The position numbers and the translations under genes were made by a program. From Mycobacterium sp. AZCC_0083 (lineage in GTDB: Bacteria > Actinomycetota > Actinomycetes > Mycobacteriales > Mycobacteriaceae), in assembly GCF_014202335.1 (NCBI RefSeq), contig NZ_JACHGP010000003.1:434001-498000 (forward strand): a stretch of 64,000 nt of DNA, written 5' to 3'. How positions within the stretch are numbered: the stretch's first letter is position 1; each line of letters begins with the position of its first letter. Shown piece by piece: positions 10,074-18,437 of this stretch. Under the pieces are notes generated by a model. It did no database searches, was not told the DNA's origin, and was given only the letters and a program-made list of their open reading frames with translations.

Positions 10074-10694
10074 TCAGCCCTGACCGAGCATGCCGCGCAT
10101 CTGCGTGATCTCCGCCTGCTGATTGGCGATGATCGCCTGCGCCATCTTCTTGGCGTCGGGGTTGATCCCGTCTTGCAGCTCGGTGTTGGACATGTCGATT
10201 GCGCCGGCGTGGTGATCGATCATCATCTGCAGCCACATGCGGTCGAAGGCCGCGCCCGACAGCGCTTCGAGCGACGTCATCTGCTCGCTCGACATCATTC
10301 CGGTCATGTGGCCGGAGTCCGCAGACGGTGCGGGCTTGCCGACGCTCTCCAGCAGACCGGTCATCCGGGCCATCTCGGGCCCCTGGGCCTTCTCGATGTC
10401 CTGTGCCAGCGTGATGACCTGCTGGTTCTCAGACCGGTCCGCAACCAGCTTGGACATGTCGATCGCCTGGGCGTGGTGTGGATACATCATCTGCAGGAAC
10501 ATGACGTCAGCGTCGTTGAAGTCACTGCGCGTGACGTTGGGGGCTGTCGACATGGGGGAACTCCCGTGGTCCATTCCTGGCATCGAGCCACTCGGTGCCG
10601 TCGAGCTCGAAGCGGACGTGCCGTTGCTACAGCCGGCGACGGTCAGGGCTGCGGCGGTGGCCGTCGCGACGATGACGGTTTTGATCGTGAACAT
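10074..10694 (-). CDS. DUF305 lipoprotein, probably copper-responsive
   Basis: A 206-residue lipoprotein with lipobox LTVAGC at residues 17-22 and a Ser/Met/His linker. Two DUF305 halves follow, each with a signature: YPHHAQAIDMS and IDHHAGAIDMS. The tandem HH...M residues and Met clusters (PGMDHGSSPM, SGHMTGMM) suit Cu(I) or other soft-metal binding, and the family is often in copper-resistance loci. The start ATG 10694 has AGGA upstream. It lies 93 bp downstream of, and on the same strand as, the small His-rich membrane protein that carries a CsoR-like operator, so it is probably in the same copper regulon. Confidence 0.88.
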   Translation of the reverse strand: MFTIKTVIVATATAAALTVAGCSNGTSASSSTAPSGSMPGMDHGSSPMSTAPNVTRSDFNDADVMFLQMMYPHHAQAIDMSKLVADRSENQQVITLAQDIEKAQGPEMARMTGLLESVGKPAPSADSGHMTGMMSSEQMTSLEALSGAAFDRMWLQMMIDHHAGAIDMSNTELQDGINPDAKKMAQAIIANQQAEITQMRGMLGQG

Positions 10695-10787
10695 GGTTGT
10701 CTTCCTTTGCGAAGTGTCGAAAGAGGTTGAATCGGACAGGTTTCGACCCGCGACTGGGCACAGTGCGCGCCCACGGGCGAAGACCTG

Positions 10788-11210
10788 TCAGACCCTCAGG
10801 ATCGACAGTTCGAAGAGGGAGAGGACCGTCCAGGGCGGCGCGCGTTGACGGCGCCGACGGTGGCGGCAGAGTGCAGCGACGAAAGCCGTGACACGTCCGA
10901 CACCGACCCAGCACAGCAGGACCAGGCCCGCGATGACGGAGACGGCGGTCACGATGAAGACGCAGCCGTGCATTCCGCCGTGTCTCGGAGCGCAGCCGTC
11001 GTCGCCACACGACGAGTCAGTGGACTGGTGGTGCGTGCTCGTGGCGTGGTGCTGACCGGTGGCGGCCACCGTGACAACGGCGTGGTGGCCCTGGTGGCCG
11101 GGCATCACGGCGACGGCGTGCATGGTGACGATGCCGCCCAGCAGCGCCAGCAGCACGACCGCGCGCGCCAGGGACGGCGCGCGCATCACCGAAGCCAGCG
11201 CCGAGATCAC
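10788..11210 (-). CDS. Small His-rich membrane protein behind a CsoR-like operator
   Basis: A 140-residue protein with an N-terminal hydrophobic segment (LARAVVLLALLGGIVTMHAV), a His/Cys-rich external loop (PGHQGHHA, GQHHATSTHHQS, SCGDDGCAPRHGGMHGC) and a second transmembrane helix (FIVTAVSVIAGLVLLCWVGV), ending in a basic tail. Metal ligand density and the upstream operator point to copper. It resembles small actinobacterial DUF6153-type proteins, though I am not certain of the family. Start GTG 11210 coincides with the predicted transcription start, so the message is probably leaderless. Confidence 0.75.
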   Translation of the reverse strand: MISALASVMRAPSLARAVVLLALLGGIVTMHAVAVMPGHQGHHAVVTVAATGQHHATSTHHQSTDSSCGDDGCAPRHGGMHGCVFIVTAVSVIAGLVLLCWVGVGRVTAFVAALCRHRRRRQRAPPWTVLSLFELSILRV

Positions 11211-11216
11211 GCCGTC

Positions 11217-11236
11217 AGCATACCCCCAAGGGGTAT
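11217..11236 (-). promoter_or_regulatory. CsoR/RicR-type copper operator overlapping a leaderless -10 box
   Basis: The perfect 7-bp inverted repeat ATACCCC-CAA-GGGGTAT occupies 11220-11236. This is the GC-rich core with AT flanks known for CsoR-family copper sensors. On the minus strand its last arm runs into TATGCT (11222-11217), a good -10 box ending 6 bases before GTG 11210. A bound repressor would therefore block the polymerase directly. No csoR gene is in the window. Confidence 0.7.
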
Positions 11237-11293
11237 ACGTGGCCCCGTCGCGTTAGCTGAGTCCCAGTTCCCGGCAAGCACACCGATGAGCGG

Positions 11294-12400
11294 TCACCGG
11301 GTGAACCAGGCGTACCAATCGCGGCTCGACGGCTTCAGGTAGTGCCCCGGATCCACCTGCTCGCCGGGAAACAGCCGATAGCCGGTGGGCGCTCCCGACG
11401 GCCGCGGATGGAAGTACGCGCCGCTGACCCACGCCGGATTGATGTCGAGTTCCATGCCGCGAACCACGCCTGCGTCCTGCAGAATCCGGCCAAGGCTGCA
11501 GACCGATAGTGCTGGGCCGCCGACATAGACCTCGGTTCCTCTCGCGGTGACGCCGAAACCCGACCGCTGGATGTAGGCGGACTGCCCGATGGTCTTGCCC
11601 CACTCCTTGGCGCCGCCCGTCGCACACGTGGGATTGACCTGGCCGTCGTCGACGAGCGGAACCAGGTTCTGCCGGACGCTGGCGACCGTCGGATCCATCC
11701 GCACTTCACGGCCCCACGCGCCGACGTCGGCGGTGCCGTCGGTGTGCAGCACCAGGCTCGCCTCGCCGTCGACCAGTGGGGCGACCGTGCGGCCTTCGCT
11801 GTAGTAGCCGCCCCGGTCGCGATCGTTGAGCCGGAATCCGCCGTTGAACACCGCGGCGACGTCTCGCTGCTCGGCATCGGTGAGGAAGTTCGCCGCGTGC
11901 CAGAGGCCGCCGGGATCCGAGGAGCCCGGGCGCAATTCACCACGGACCAGCGCCGAGTTCATCCGAATCACGCCTGCCACGAACGAGGTGTGAACGTCGT
12001 CGGGTCGCAGTTCGGCGACCTGGACGGCAGGCCTGCCCCTGACTGTCACCACGGTCCGCCAGACGCCCTCACCCGGCAGCGGCGTGCCGTGTGCCAGCGG
12101 TGCGAGCGGCGCGGGCGTGAAGGCCGGCGACATCGCGGCTGGAGCCACCACGCCGCCGGGTGTCGGGATGCCCCCTGGAGGCGTTCCACCCACGGCCGGT
12201 GGGTCGCGTTCGTACTGCACCCGCTCGAGCCAGGTGACCGCCACACCGAGGCCGTGATCGCGTCCCCATTCCGCGAGCTTTGCCTCGGCACTGTCATTGC
12301 CAGGAGTGCCAAGTGCCTGCACGGTCACCGCACCGACCACCACCGCAGCGACGGCCAGCACCCCCGCCAGCGCGCTCACGCACCGCCAAATCCAACTCAC
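11294..12400 (-). CDS. Secreted phosphodiester glycosidase (NAGPA domain) protein
   Basis: A 368-residue protein with an N-terminal signal anchor (WRCVSALAGVLAVAAVVVGAV), a Pro/Gly-rich linker (residues 75-100) and a C-terminal domain of the phosphodiester glycosidase/NAGPA type: VAAVFNGGFRLNDRDRGGYY, a middle core (LHTDGTADVGAWGREV) and a closing VVRGMELDINPAWVSGAYF. Human NAGPA removes GlcNAc caps from mannose-6-phosphate diesters; bacterial members are exported and act on cell-wall or exopolysaccharide phosphodiesters. Start GTG 12400 gives a short basic n-region. The neighbours do not identify the substrate. Confidence 0.85.
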   Translation of the reverse strand: MSWIWRCVSALAGVLAVAAVVVGAVTVQALGTPGNDSAEAKLAEWGRDHGLGVAVTWLERVQYERDPPAVGGTPPGGIPTPGGVVAPAAMSPAFTPAPLAPLAHGTPLPGEGVWRTVVTVRGRPAVQVAELRPDDVHTSFVAGVIRMNSALVRGELRPGSSDPGGLWHAANFLTDAEQRDVAAVFNGGFRLNDRDRGGYYSEGRTVAPLVDGEASLVLHTDGTADVGAWGREVRMDPTVASVRQNLVPLVDDGQVNPTCATGGAKEWGKTIGQSAYIQRSGFGVTARGTEVYVGGPALSVCSLGRILQDAGVVRGMELDINPAWVSGAYFHPRPSGAPTGYRLFPGEQVDPGHYLKPSSRDWYAWFTR

Positions 12401-12430
12401 GCGCGCGAGAATGCCACGCGCATTTGTGAC

Positions 12431-12847
12431 TTAGCTGAGCCCGAGCTGTGAGCGTGCCGCAGGATCGCAGTCGTCGAGCAGATCCAGGCACCGCTGGAAC
12501 TCGTCGGTCTCGCCGATGGACTCAGCGGCGCGGGCCAGCGCGGCCACGCAGCGCAGGAATCCGCGGTTGTGCTCGTGGGCGTAGGGCACCGGGCCGAAGC
12601 CCTTCCATCCGTTGCGACGGAGCTGATCAAGACCGCGGTGGTAGCCGGTCCTGGCGTAGGCGTACGCGGCGATGGCCCTGTCGTCGTCGAGCGCCTCCTC
12701 GGCGAGCGCCGCCCACGCGACGGAGGCCGACGGGTGCGCGGCCGCCACGTCGGCGGGGTTCTCACCCGCGTCCAATGCGTCCTCTGCTGCAATGTCGCCT
12801 GGCAACAACGTTGGTTCCGGCCCCAGCAGATCGCCCATCCGTGTCAT
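12431..12847 (-). CDS. DUF3151 protein (Rv0360c-like)
   Basis: A 138-residue all-helical protein (PSASVAWAALAEEALDDDRA, IAAYAYARTGYHRGLDQLRR, NGWKGFGPVPYAHEHNRGFL). This is the DUF3151 family, nearly universal in Actinobacteria, of TPR-like appearance but unknown function. Start ATG 12847, stop 31 bp before the glycosidase gene. The position between the purA region and fba matches Rv0360c. Confidence 0.88.
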   Translation of the reverse strand: MTRMGDLLGPEPTLLPGDIAAEDALDAGENPADVAAAHPSASVAWAALAEEALDDDRAIAAYAYARTGYHRGLDQLRRNGWKGFGPVPYAHEHNRGFLRCVAALARAAESIGETDEFQRCLDLLDDCDPAARSQLGLS

Positions 12848-12949
12848 GGGCCTATTGTGCCGTGCGGGCTTCTCGCGACCGTCTTCAGGCAGGGTCAGGC
12901 GCGGATGGATAGGCTCGATGGACGCGTGTCTAGGAGGACTGGGAGTCAG

Positions 12950-13732
12950 ATGTCGAACCCATCGGGGCCCGACGAGAACGTGCAGCCGGCTTCGGGCGAC
13001 GAGCCCACCGCCGAACCGCTGACGGGGGCCATCGCACCCACCGATCCGGCCATCGAGCAGGTGGCGCCGCCGGAGCCAGAGGAACGTCGGTTCACCGCGC
13101 CATCACCATCCGATGCGGGCTCGACCCAGATCATCGAGACCGGGCCGCCCACCGAGATCCTGTCGGTATCGGATGCGCCCGCGGGAATGGCCGCGTCTGG
13201 AGCTCCGACCGAACAGTTCGCGCCTCAGCCGAATGCCGTTGTGCCACAACTCATTCCGCCGCGTTCAGACGCACCGGTAGCGCCGCGCAGGCGCCGCAGC
13301 TGGGGTTGGGTGATCGCCCTGGTGCTGGTGATCGCGGCGCTGGTGGCCGTCGCGATCCTGGGCACCGTGATGCTGACCCGCGACGACGCACCGAAGGTCT
13401 CGCAGGAGGACCGGGTCCGCACGACGATCCAGAACTTCGACACCGCCATCCAGAAGGGCGACCTCGCCACGCTGCGCAGCATCACGTGCGGCGAGACCGC
13501 CGACAGCTACATCAAGTACGACGACGCGCGGTGGAAGGACATTCACGCCCGCGTCGCGGCGGCCAGGCAGTACCCGGTGGTGGCCAGCATCGATCAGGTG
13601 GTGGTGAACAACACCCACGCCGAGGCCAACGTCACGTCGTTCATGGCCTTCGACCCGGCCACGCGGTCGACGCGAAGCTTCGATCTGGAGTTCCGCGACG
13701 AGCAGTGGAAGATCTGCCAAGCCCCCCAGTAG
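12950..13732 (+). CDS. Membrane-anchored NTF2-like/Rv0361-type protein
   Basis: A 260-residue protein. It has a long Pro/Glu/Ala-rich disordered cytoplasmic region (1-110), a basic patch and a single transmembrane helix (SWGWVIALVLVIAALVAVAI). The extracytoplasmic domain (VRTTIQNFDTAIQKGDLATL ... CGETADSYIKYDDARW ... FDLEFRDEQWKIC) has the DUF4878/NTF2-like strand pattern with two Cys that may pair. ATG 12950 has GGGAG just upstream. The layout (disordered interior, one helix, NTF2-like exterior) recurs in several mycobacterial envelope proteins, including the 32172 gene here. Function unknown; Rv0361 is the positional equivalent. Confidence 0.8.
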   Translation: MSNPSGPDENVQPASGDEPTAEPLTGAIAPTDPAIEQVAPPEPEERRFTAPSPSDAGSTQIIETGPPTEILSVSDAPAGMAASGAPTEQFAPQPNAVVPQLIPPRSDAPVAPRRRRSWGWVIALVLVIAALVAVAILGTVMLTRDDAPKVSQEDRVRTTIQNFDTAIQKGDLATLRSITCGETADSYIKYDDARWKDIHARVAAARQYPVVASIDQVVVNNTHAEANVTSFMAFDPATRSTRSFDLEFRDEQWKICQAPQ

Positions 13733-13743
13733 TCCCACCCCAC

Positions 13744-13788
13744 GCGATTTGTGCACGCGCAGCCGCGCTCAGTGGCTCTTGCGATTTG
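13744..13788 (+). repeat. Left terminal inverted repeat of the IS
   Basis: It begins GCGATTTGTGCACGCGCAG and pairs with 15477-15521. A second GCGATTTG occurs at the inner edge of this end, about 36 bases in, and could be a transposase subsite. Confidence 0.8.
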
Positions 13789-13848
13789 ATTCTCCGCGGT
13801 CGGGATCCTGGTTTCGGTGCGGGCGGGCCGGGGTTTTCGGCTGCCGGA

Positions 13849-15429
13849 TTATCCGGTGGCGTAGTGGAGTCGGGTGAGGTTGAGCGCTGCGGCGGCCAAG
13901 TGCAGTTCGGCGGTGACCGCATCGAGCCCGCGGCGGGCGTAGCGGCGCAGTCCGATGCGGTCTTTGAGGTGTCCGATGACTGGTTCCACCGTGGCCGAGC
14001 GGCGCTTGTAGCGCTGCATCTGATCGGGATTGCGCAGGGTGTGGCGCATCGCCTCGGTCGGGGACAGATCCGACGGCGGCGGCCCGTGGGTCGGGGACTC
14101 GCGGATGTCACGGTCGATGTCGCGGCGCTTGCCCGGCGCGATGAGCCGGTCCGGTCCGGGGCTGGTGAGGTTGTCCTCGGTGAAGTAGCCGTTGTCGGCC
14201 AACACCACTCCGATGGACTTGCCCAGCACGTCCATCTGGTCGGTCGCCGCGGCCAGCGTCGGTGTCCAGCAGTGCAGGTCGTTGGCCTCGCGCGAGACGT
14301 GTATTCCGACGATGAAGTGGTCATCGGAGCAGGCGATCTGACTGTTGTAGCCCTGGACCGATCCGCCGCCGGAGCCCTCGGTCATCAACCGGGCCTGCGG
14401 GTCGGTCAGATTGACCACCGGCCCACCCTTGGGGCCGCGACGGGCCCGGTCACGATCACGGGTACGGGCCGCGTCACCGCGCCGGTCGATCAGCCCGGCC
14501 GCCTCCCGGGCGACGGCGTCGGCCACGCAAGCCTCGGCTTTGCGGATGTTGCGACGAATGGCACTGCGCTGCCGGGCTTCTCGGGTCCCCCGCACTCCGA
14601 GCAGCGGTGCCAGCCGCTGCTGCTCGCGGGCCAGCCGGGCCCGCCACAACCGGACCGGATCGGTACCCGCGGGCGGGGTACCGGCCACCATCTCACCGGC
14701 CTCGGCGCGCTGCAGATACTCCTCTTGGCGATCGGCGTCGGCGGCATCGGCCGCGGCGTCGCGGGCGTCCTGCTCGGCGATCTGCTCCATGGCCCTCCTG
14801 ATCGCCGCCGCCCGCCCGGCGCGGGTCCGCAACTCCGGGGACGGCGTGGCGGGGCCGCCGGCGGCGGCGTCGGCGGCGTCCTCGGCGGCGTCGGCGGCAG
14901 CGGCCTCCTGCACGGCGGTCTCGGCGATCCGGCGGGCCTGCTCGCGCACCCACTGCTGGGAACGATTGGCCGACATCGACGCATTGGCCGCGATCTTGGT
15001 GCCGTCGATCGCGATCGAGTCGACCCGGACCATCTCCGCCTGCGCACACAACCGCAGCACCTGGGCGAACACCTCGATGAAGGCCTCGTCGTGATCGGCC
15101 CGGAATCGGGCGATCGTGGTGTGATCCGGTGGATCCTGGGCACACAGCACCCGATAAGCCACGTGATCGGCGCACAGCCGTTCGATGCGCCGCGAGGACC
15201 GCTGACCCGAGGCGTAGGCATAAATCAACAACGCCAACAACATGTCCGGGTCATAACCCGCCCGCCCCACACCACCGATGCGTCGACGCACGTGAAACGC
15301 CGAAGTGTCCAGCTGCTCGACCGCATCGAGCACGAACCACACCAGATGATCATCTGGCAGCCAGTCGGCCATATTCGGCGGCAACAGGAACTGCTGATCA
15401 CGCACTACCGGGCGATACCCCTTGGCCAT
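13849..15429 (-). CDS. IS1182-family DDE transposase
   Basis: A 526-residue transposase starting at MAKGYRPVVRDQQ; a GTG at 15444 would add five residues. The catalytic pieces are visible: first Asp in DSIAIDGTKIAANAS, second Asp in VLADNGYFTEDNL, Glu in SATVEPVIGHLKDRIGLRRY. The N-terminal DUF772-type domain (DDHLVWFVLDAVEQLD, LLALLIYAYASGQRSSRRIE) is present. The Ala/Asp/Arg-rich helical insert between the first and second acidic residues (about residues 165-320) is long, as usual for IS1182 members. The frame is intact and both IS ends are present, so it may still be active. Confidence 0.92.
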   Translation of the reverse strand: MAKGYRPVVRDQQFLLPPNMADWLPDDHLVWFVLDAVEQLDTSAFHVRRRIGGVGRAGYDPDMLLALLIYAYASGQRSSRRIERLCADHVAYRVLCAQDPPDHTTIARFRADHDEAFIEVFAQVLRLCAQAEMVRVDSIAIDGTKIAANASMSANRSQQWVREQARRIAETAVQEAAAADAAEDAADAAAGGPATPSPELRTRAGRAAAIRRAMEQIAEQDARDAAADAADADRQEEYLQRAEAGEMVAGTPPAGTDPVRLWRARLAREQQRLAPLLGVRGTREARQRSAIRRNIRKAEACVADAVAREAAGLIDRRGDAARTRDRDRARRGPKGGPVVNLTDPQARLMTEGSGGGSVQGYNSQIACSDDHFIVGIHVSREANDLHCWTPTLAAATDQMDVLGKSIGVVLADNGYFTEDNLTSPGPDRLIAPGKRRDIDRDIRESPTHGPPPSDLSPTEAMRHTLRNPDQMQRYKRRSATVEPVIGHLKDRIGLRRYARRGLDAVTAELHLAAAALNLTRLHYATG

Positions 15430-15476
15430 CACCACATACTCCACGAGCGACCACGCACCCGATCAGATCAACACAC

Positions 15477-15521
15477 CATTTCGCAACAGCCACTCACCGC
15501 TACTGCGAGTGCACAAATCGC
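15477..15521 (-). repeat. Right terminal inverted repeat of the IS
   Basis: Read on the minus strand it begins GCGATTTGTGCACTCGCAG and matches the left end. It stops 8 bp from the fba stop codon, so any native fba terminator in that interval has been displaced. Confidence 0.8.
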
Positions 15522-15529
15522 AAGGAGGA

Positions 15530-16567
15530 CTAGCCGGCGGTGACTGACCGGCCCGTGCTGTGCAGGTCGTTGCAGGCCTCGATGACGCGCTCGGTCATCG
15601 ACGCCTCGGCCTTCTTCAGGTAGCCGCGCGGGTCGTATGCCTTCTTGTTGCCGACCTCGCCGTCGACCTTGAGCACGCCGTCGTAGTTGGTGAACATGTG
15701 GCCGGCGATCGGGCGGGTGAAGGCGTACTGGGTGTCGGTGTCGACGTTCATCTTCACCACGCCGTACTTCAACGAGTCTTCAATCTCGGACTTCAGCGAT
15801 CCGGAGCCGCCGTGGAACACGAAGTCGAACGGCTTGGAGCCCTCGGGTAGCCCCAGCTTCTTCGCCGCGACGGCCTGGCCCTCGGCCAGCACCTCGGGCT
15901 TCAGTTTGACGTTGCCCGGCTTGTAGACGCCGTGCACGTTGCCGAACGTCGCGGCCAGCAGGTACTTGCCGTGCTCGCCCGCGCCAAGCGCGTCTATGGT
16001 CTTCTCGAAGTCCTCGGCCGAGGTGTAGAGCTTCTCGTTGATCTCGGCCTCGACACCGTCCTCCTCGCCACCGACGACGCCGATCTCGACTTCGAGGATG
16101 ATCTTGGCCTCGGCAGCAAGCTTGAGCAGTTCCTTGCCGATTTCGAGGTTCTCGTCGATCGGCACCGCCGAACCGTCCCACATGTGCGACTGGAACAGCG
16201 GGTTGGCGCCCTTGGCGACGCGTGCCGCCGAGATGGCCAGCAGCGGCCGGACGTAGGTGTCCAGCTTGTCCTTCGGGCAGTGGTCGGTGTGCAGTGCGAC
16301 GGTGATCGGGTACTTCGCGGCAACCACGTGGGCGAACTCGGCGAGCGCGACCGCACCGGTGACCATCTCCTTGATCCCGAGACCGGAGGCGAATTCCGCT
16401 CCGCCGGTGGAGAATTGGATGATGCCATCGCTACCGGCGTCGGCGAAGCCCTTGATTGCTGCGTTGACGCTCTCGGAGCCGACGCAGTTGATGGCGGGGA
16501 ACGCGAAGGAGTGCTCCTTGGCACGGCCCAGCATCTCGGCGTAGATCTCGGGCGTTGCGATGGGCAT
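15530..16567 (-). CDS. fba: Class II fructose-bisphosphate aldolase
   Basis: A 345-residue class IIa aldolase that splits fructose-1,6-bisphosphate into DHAP and GAP, working in glycolysis and gluconeogenesis. The Zn site and active loop are visible: ALHTDHCPKDKLD (Zn His and catalytic Asp), LEVEIGVVGGEEDG, ATFGNVHGVYKPGN and FVFHGGSGS, and the phosphate-binding MNVDTDTQYAF. Start ATG 16567 has a GAGGAATAACCC leader. The gene is essential in mycobacteria. An insertion sequence now lies immediately downstream. Confidence 0.98.
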   Translation of the reverse strand: MPIATPEIYAEMLGRAKEHSFAFPAINCVGSESVNAAIKGFADAGSDGIIQFSTGGAEFASGLGIKEMVTGAVALAEFAHVVAAKYPITVALHTDHCPKDKLDTYVRPLLAISAARVAKGANPLFQSHMWDGSAVPIDENLEIGKELLKLAAEAKIILEVEIGVVGGEEDGVEAEINEKLYTSAEDFEKTIDALGAGEHGKYLLAATFGNVHGVYKPGNVKLKPEVLAEGQAVAAKKLGLPEGSKPFDFVFHGGSGSLKSEIEDSLKYGVVKMNVDTDTQYAFTRPIAGHMFTNYDGVLKVDGEVGNKKAYDPRGYLKKAEASMTERVIEACNDLHSTGRSVTAG

Positions 16568-16649
16568 GGGTTATTCCTCCTGGGCGTTCCAGCTTCGACC
16601 GTTGCCCTGGGAGTATCTCAAGAAGCGCACCGGTGCGGCACCCCCGGGG

Positions 16650-17663
16650 CTAAACCACGAGAACCATCCGGTAGTGGGCCTTGCCGGTGTCCATCGCTTC
16701 GTACGCCTCGGCCGCCTGCGCGAGCGGGCGTTCCTCGATCACCGCGCGAACCCCCGTGAGCACCGCGAAGTGCATGGTCTCCTCGACGTCACGTGACGTG
16801 CCCGACGGATGTCCGACCACCGAAAACCCGCCGTCGATCAGCTGGGCAGGGCTGATGGGAAGGTTCTCGGTCGTGACGCCGATGGTGACGAGCTCACCCT
16901 GCGGTCCGAGTCCGCCGACGGTCGCGGCCATCGCCTCGGAGTTCGCCGCCGTGGCAAGGACCACTGCCGCACCGCCGAGTGCCTTGAGCGCCGCCGCGAC
17001 GTCGGCCTCGCTGGAGTCGATGTAGTGATGGGCACCGAGTTCGCGGGCTGCGTCTGCCCTGGCGGCCCCGCGCGCGATCGCCACCGTCTCGAAACCCATC
17101 GCCCTGGAGAACTGCACGCCGAGGTGGCCGAGTCCTCCGATGCCGAGCACGGCGACGAGGTCACCGGCCTTCGCCCTGGTCCTGCGCAACCCGTTGAACG
17201 TCGTCACCCCCGCACAACCAAGTGGCGCCGCCTCCGCGAACGTCAACGCGTCGGGGATGCGAGCCAGGGCCGTCGCAGGCACGGTGACCGACTCGGCGTA
17301 GCCGCCCGGGTAGTGCCAACTCGGGACCTGCAGGCGCTCGCACTGCATGAAATAACCCCCGCGACACGGCACGCAGCGATTGCAGTTTCCCCCGAACCAC
17401 CCGACCTCCACCCGATCCCCGACGGCGAAGTCCTGCACGCCGTCACCAATCTCGGCGATCGCGCCCGCGATCTCGTGCCCTGGCGTGATGGGCCAGGTGA
17501 GCCCGGGAAGGAAACCGTTGACGAAGACGTGATCCGTTCCGCACACACCGGACGCCTTGACGGCGATGCGCACGTGGTCGCGTGGCGGCGAGGCGGTTTC
17601 GACGTCGGCGAGGGTCAGCGCTGCGCCTGCGGAGGCGACGTGGACGGCTTTGTGCGTGGGCAT
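16650..17663 (-). CDS. Zinc-dependent alcohol dehydrogenase (MDR family)
   Basis: A 337-residue medium-chain dehydrogenase. Catalytic Zn ligands are CGTDH (about residue 41), GHEIAG (about 63) and the Cys in PLGCAGVTT; the structural Zn lobe has four Cys in GGNCNRCVPCRGGYFMQC. The Rossmann motif is VLGIGGLGHLGVQ. It resembles AdhA/AdhP-type enzymes that interconvert primary alcohols and aldehydes with NAD(P). It is separate from fba (82 bp gap) and divergent from the DedA gene 97 bp away. Confidence 0.9.
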   Translation of the reverse strand: MPTHKAVHVASAGAALTLADVETASPPRDHVRIAVKASGVCGTDHVFVNGFLPGLTWPITPGHEIAGAIAEIGDGVQDFAVGDRVEVGWFGGNCNRCVPCRGGYFMQCERLQVPSWHYPGGYAESVTVPATALARIPDALTFAEAAPLGCAGVTTFNGLRRTRAKAGDLVAVLGIGGLGHLGVQFSRAMGFETVAIARGAARADAARELGAHHYIDSSEADVAAALKALGGAAVVLATAANSEAMAATVGGLGPQGELVTIGVTTENLPISPAQLIDGGFSVVGHPSGTSRDVEETMHFAVLTGVRAVIEERPLAQAAEAYEAMDTGKAHYRMVLVV

Positions 17664-17760
17664 GATCTGACCCTATCGACGCCTGGTGGCGACAGGAATC
17701 CTCTCGGCGGGACGAAGTCGCAATGCGCGTCATCGCAGCCCACGCCGGTATCTTGGGCCC

Positions 17761-18435
17761 GTGACCATCACCAACCTGGCGCTCATGCCCGACTTCTTGA
17801 ACCCGTCGATCCTCGTCGGGTACTTCGGCGCCTGGGCGTTGATCGGCCTGCTGGTGGTCGTGTTCATCGAGTCCGGCGTGCTCTTTCCCGTCCTCCCGGG
17901 CGACACCCTGCTGTTCGTGGCGGGCATGGTCGCCGCAGGCCACGAGACCATCGAGAACGTCAACCCCAGTGACTTCGCGCTGTGGAAGCTGCTGGTCTTC
18001 ATCCCCGTGGCCGCGATCCTCGGCGGACAGGTCGGCTACTTCATCGGCCGAGTGCTCGGCACGTCGATGTTCAAACCGGACGCCCGCATCCTCAAGCAGC
18101 GCTACCTCGACGAGGCCCACGCATTCTTCGAGCAGCGCGGCCCGTTCGCGATCGTGCTTGGCCGTTTCGTTCCGATCGTGCGCACGCTGGTGCCGCTGAC
18201 CGCGGGCGCGGCCAAGATGAGCTACGGCGTGTTCACGCTGTTCAACGTCATCGGCGCCGTGGTGTGGGGCGTCGGCCTGACGCTGCTCGGGTACGGCCTC
18301 GGCCAGTTCGCGATCATCCAGAAGCTCCTTGAGCCGATCTTCATCCTGATCGCCGTCGCGTCGATCATGCCGATGGTGTGGGAGTGGTACAAGCGCCGCA
18401 AGGCCAAGCGTGAAGCACCCGCAGCAGGCGAGTAG
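17761..18435 (+). CDS. DedA-family membrane protein
   Basis: A 224-residue protein (Rv0364 position) with DedA/VTT hallmarks: YFGAWALIGLLVVVFIESGV, FPVLPGDTLLFVAGM and the signature FxGRF.P..R..... in VLGRFVPIVRTLVPLTAG, plus ARILKQRYLDEAHAFFEQRG. Such proteins are thought to translocate lipids such as undecaprenyl phosphate and to help maintain proton motive force. Start GTG 17761 fits family length. The stop lies 2 bp from the convergent NhaA stop. Confidence 0.92.
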   Translation: MTITNLALMPDFLNPSILVGYFGAWALIGLLVVVFIESGVLFPVLPGDTLLFVAGMVAAGHETIENVNPSDFALWKLLVFIPVAAILGGQVGYFIGRVLGTSMFKPDARILKQRYLDEAHAFFEQRGPFAIVLGRFVPIVRTLVPLTAGAAKMSYGVFTLFNVIGAVVWGVGLTLLGYGLGQFAIIQKLLEPIFILIAVASIMPMVWEWYKRRKAKREAPAAGE

Positions 18436-18437
18436 AG

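Larger units (their letters stand above)
13744..15521. mobile_element. Complete IS1182-type insertion sequence
   Basis: About 1.78 kb bounded by matching ends that begin GCGATTTGTGCAC and carry CGCAG...GTGGCT further in. About 45 bp of terminal inverted repeat agree at roughly 37 positions (left 13744-13788, right 15477-15521). Inside is one intact transposase on the minus strand. The element starts 11 bp after the Rv0361-like stop and ends 8 bp before the fba stop codon. In M. tuberculosis the Mg2+ transporter gene mgtE (Rv0362) occupies this interval; it is absent here. I see no clear target-site duplication. Confidence 0.85.

Noticed and set aside
13306..15543. Long plus-strand frame through the insertion sequence
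   Set aside because: It crosses the end of the Rv0361-like gene and the IS boundary; the transposase is on the minus strand.
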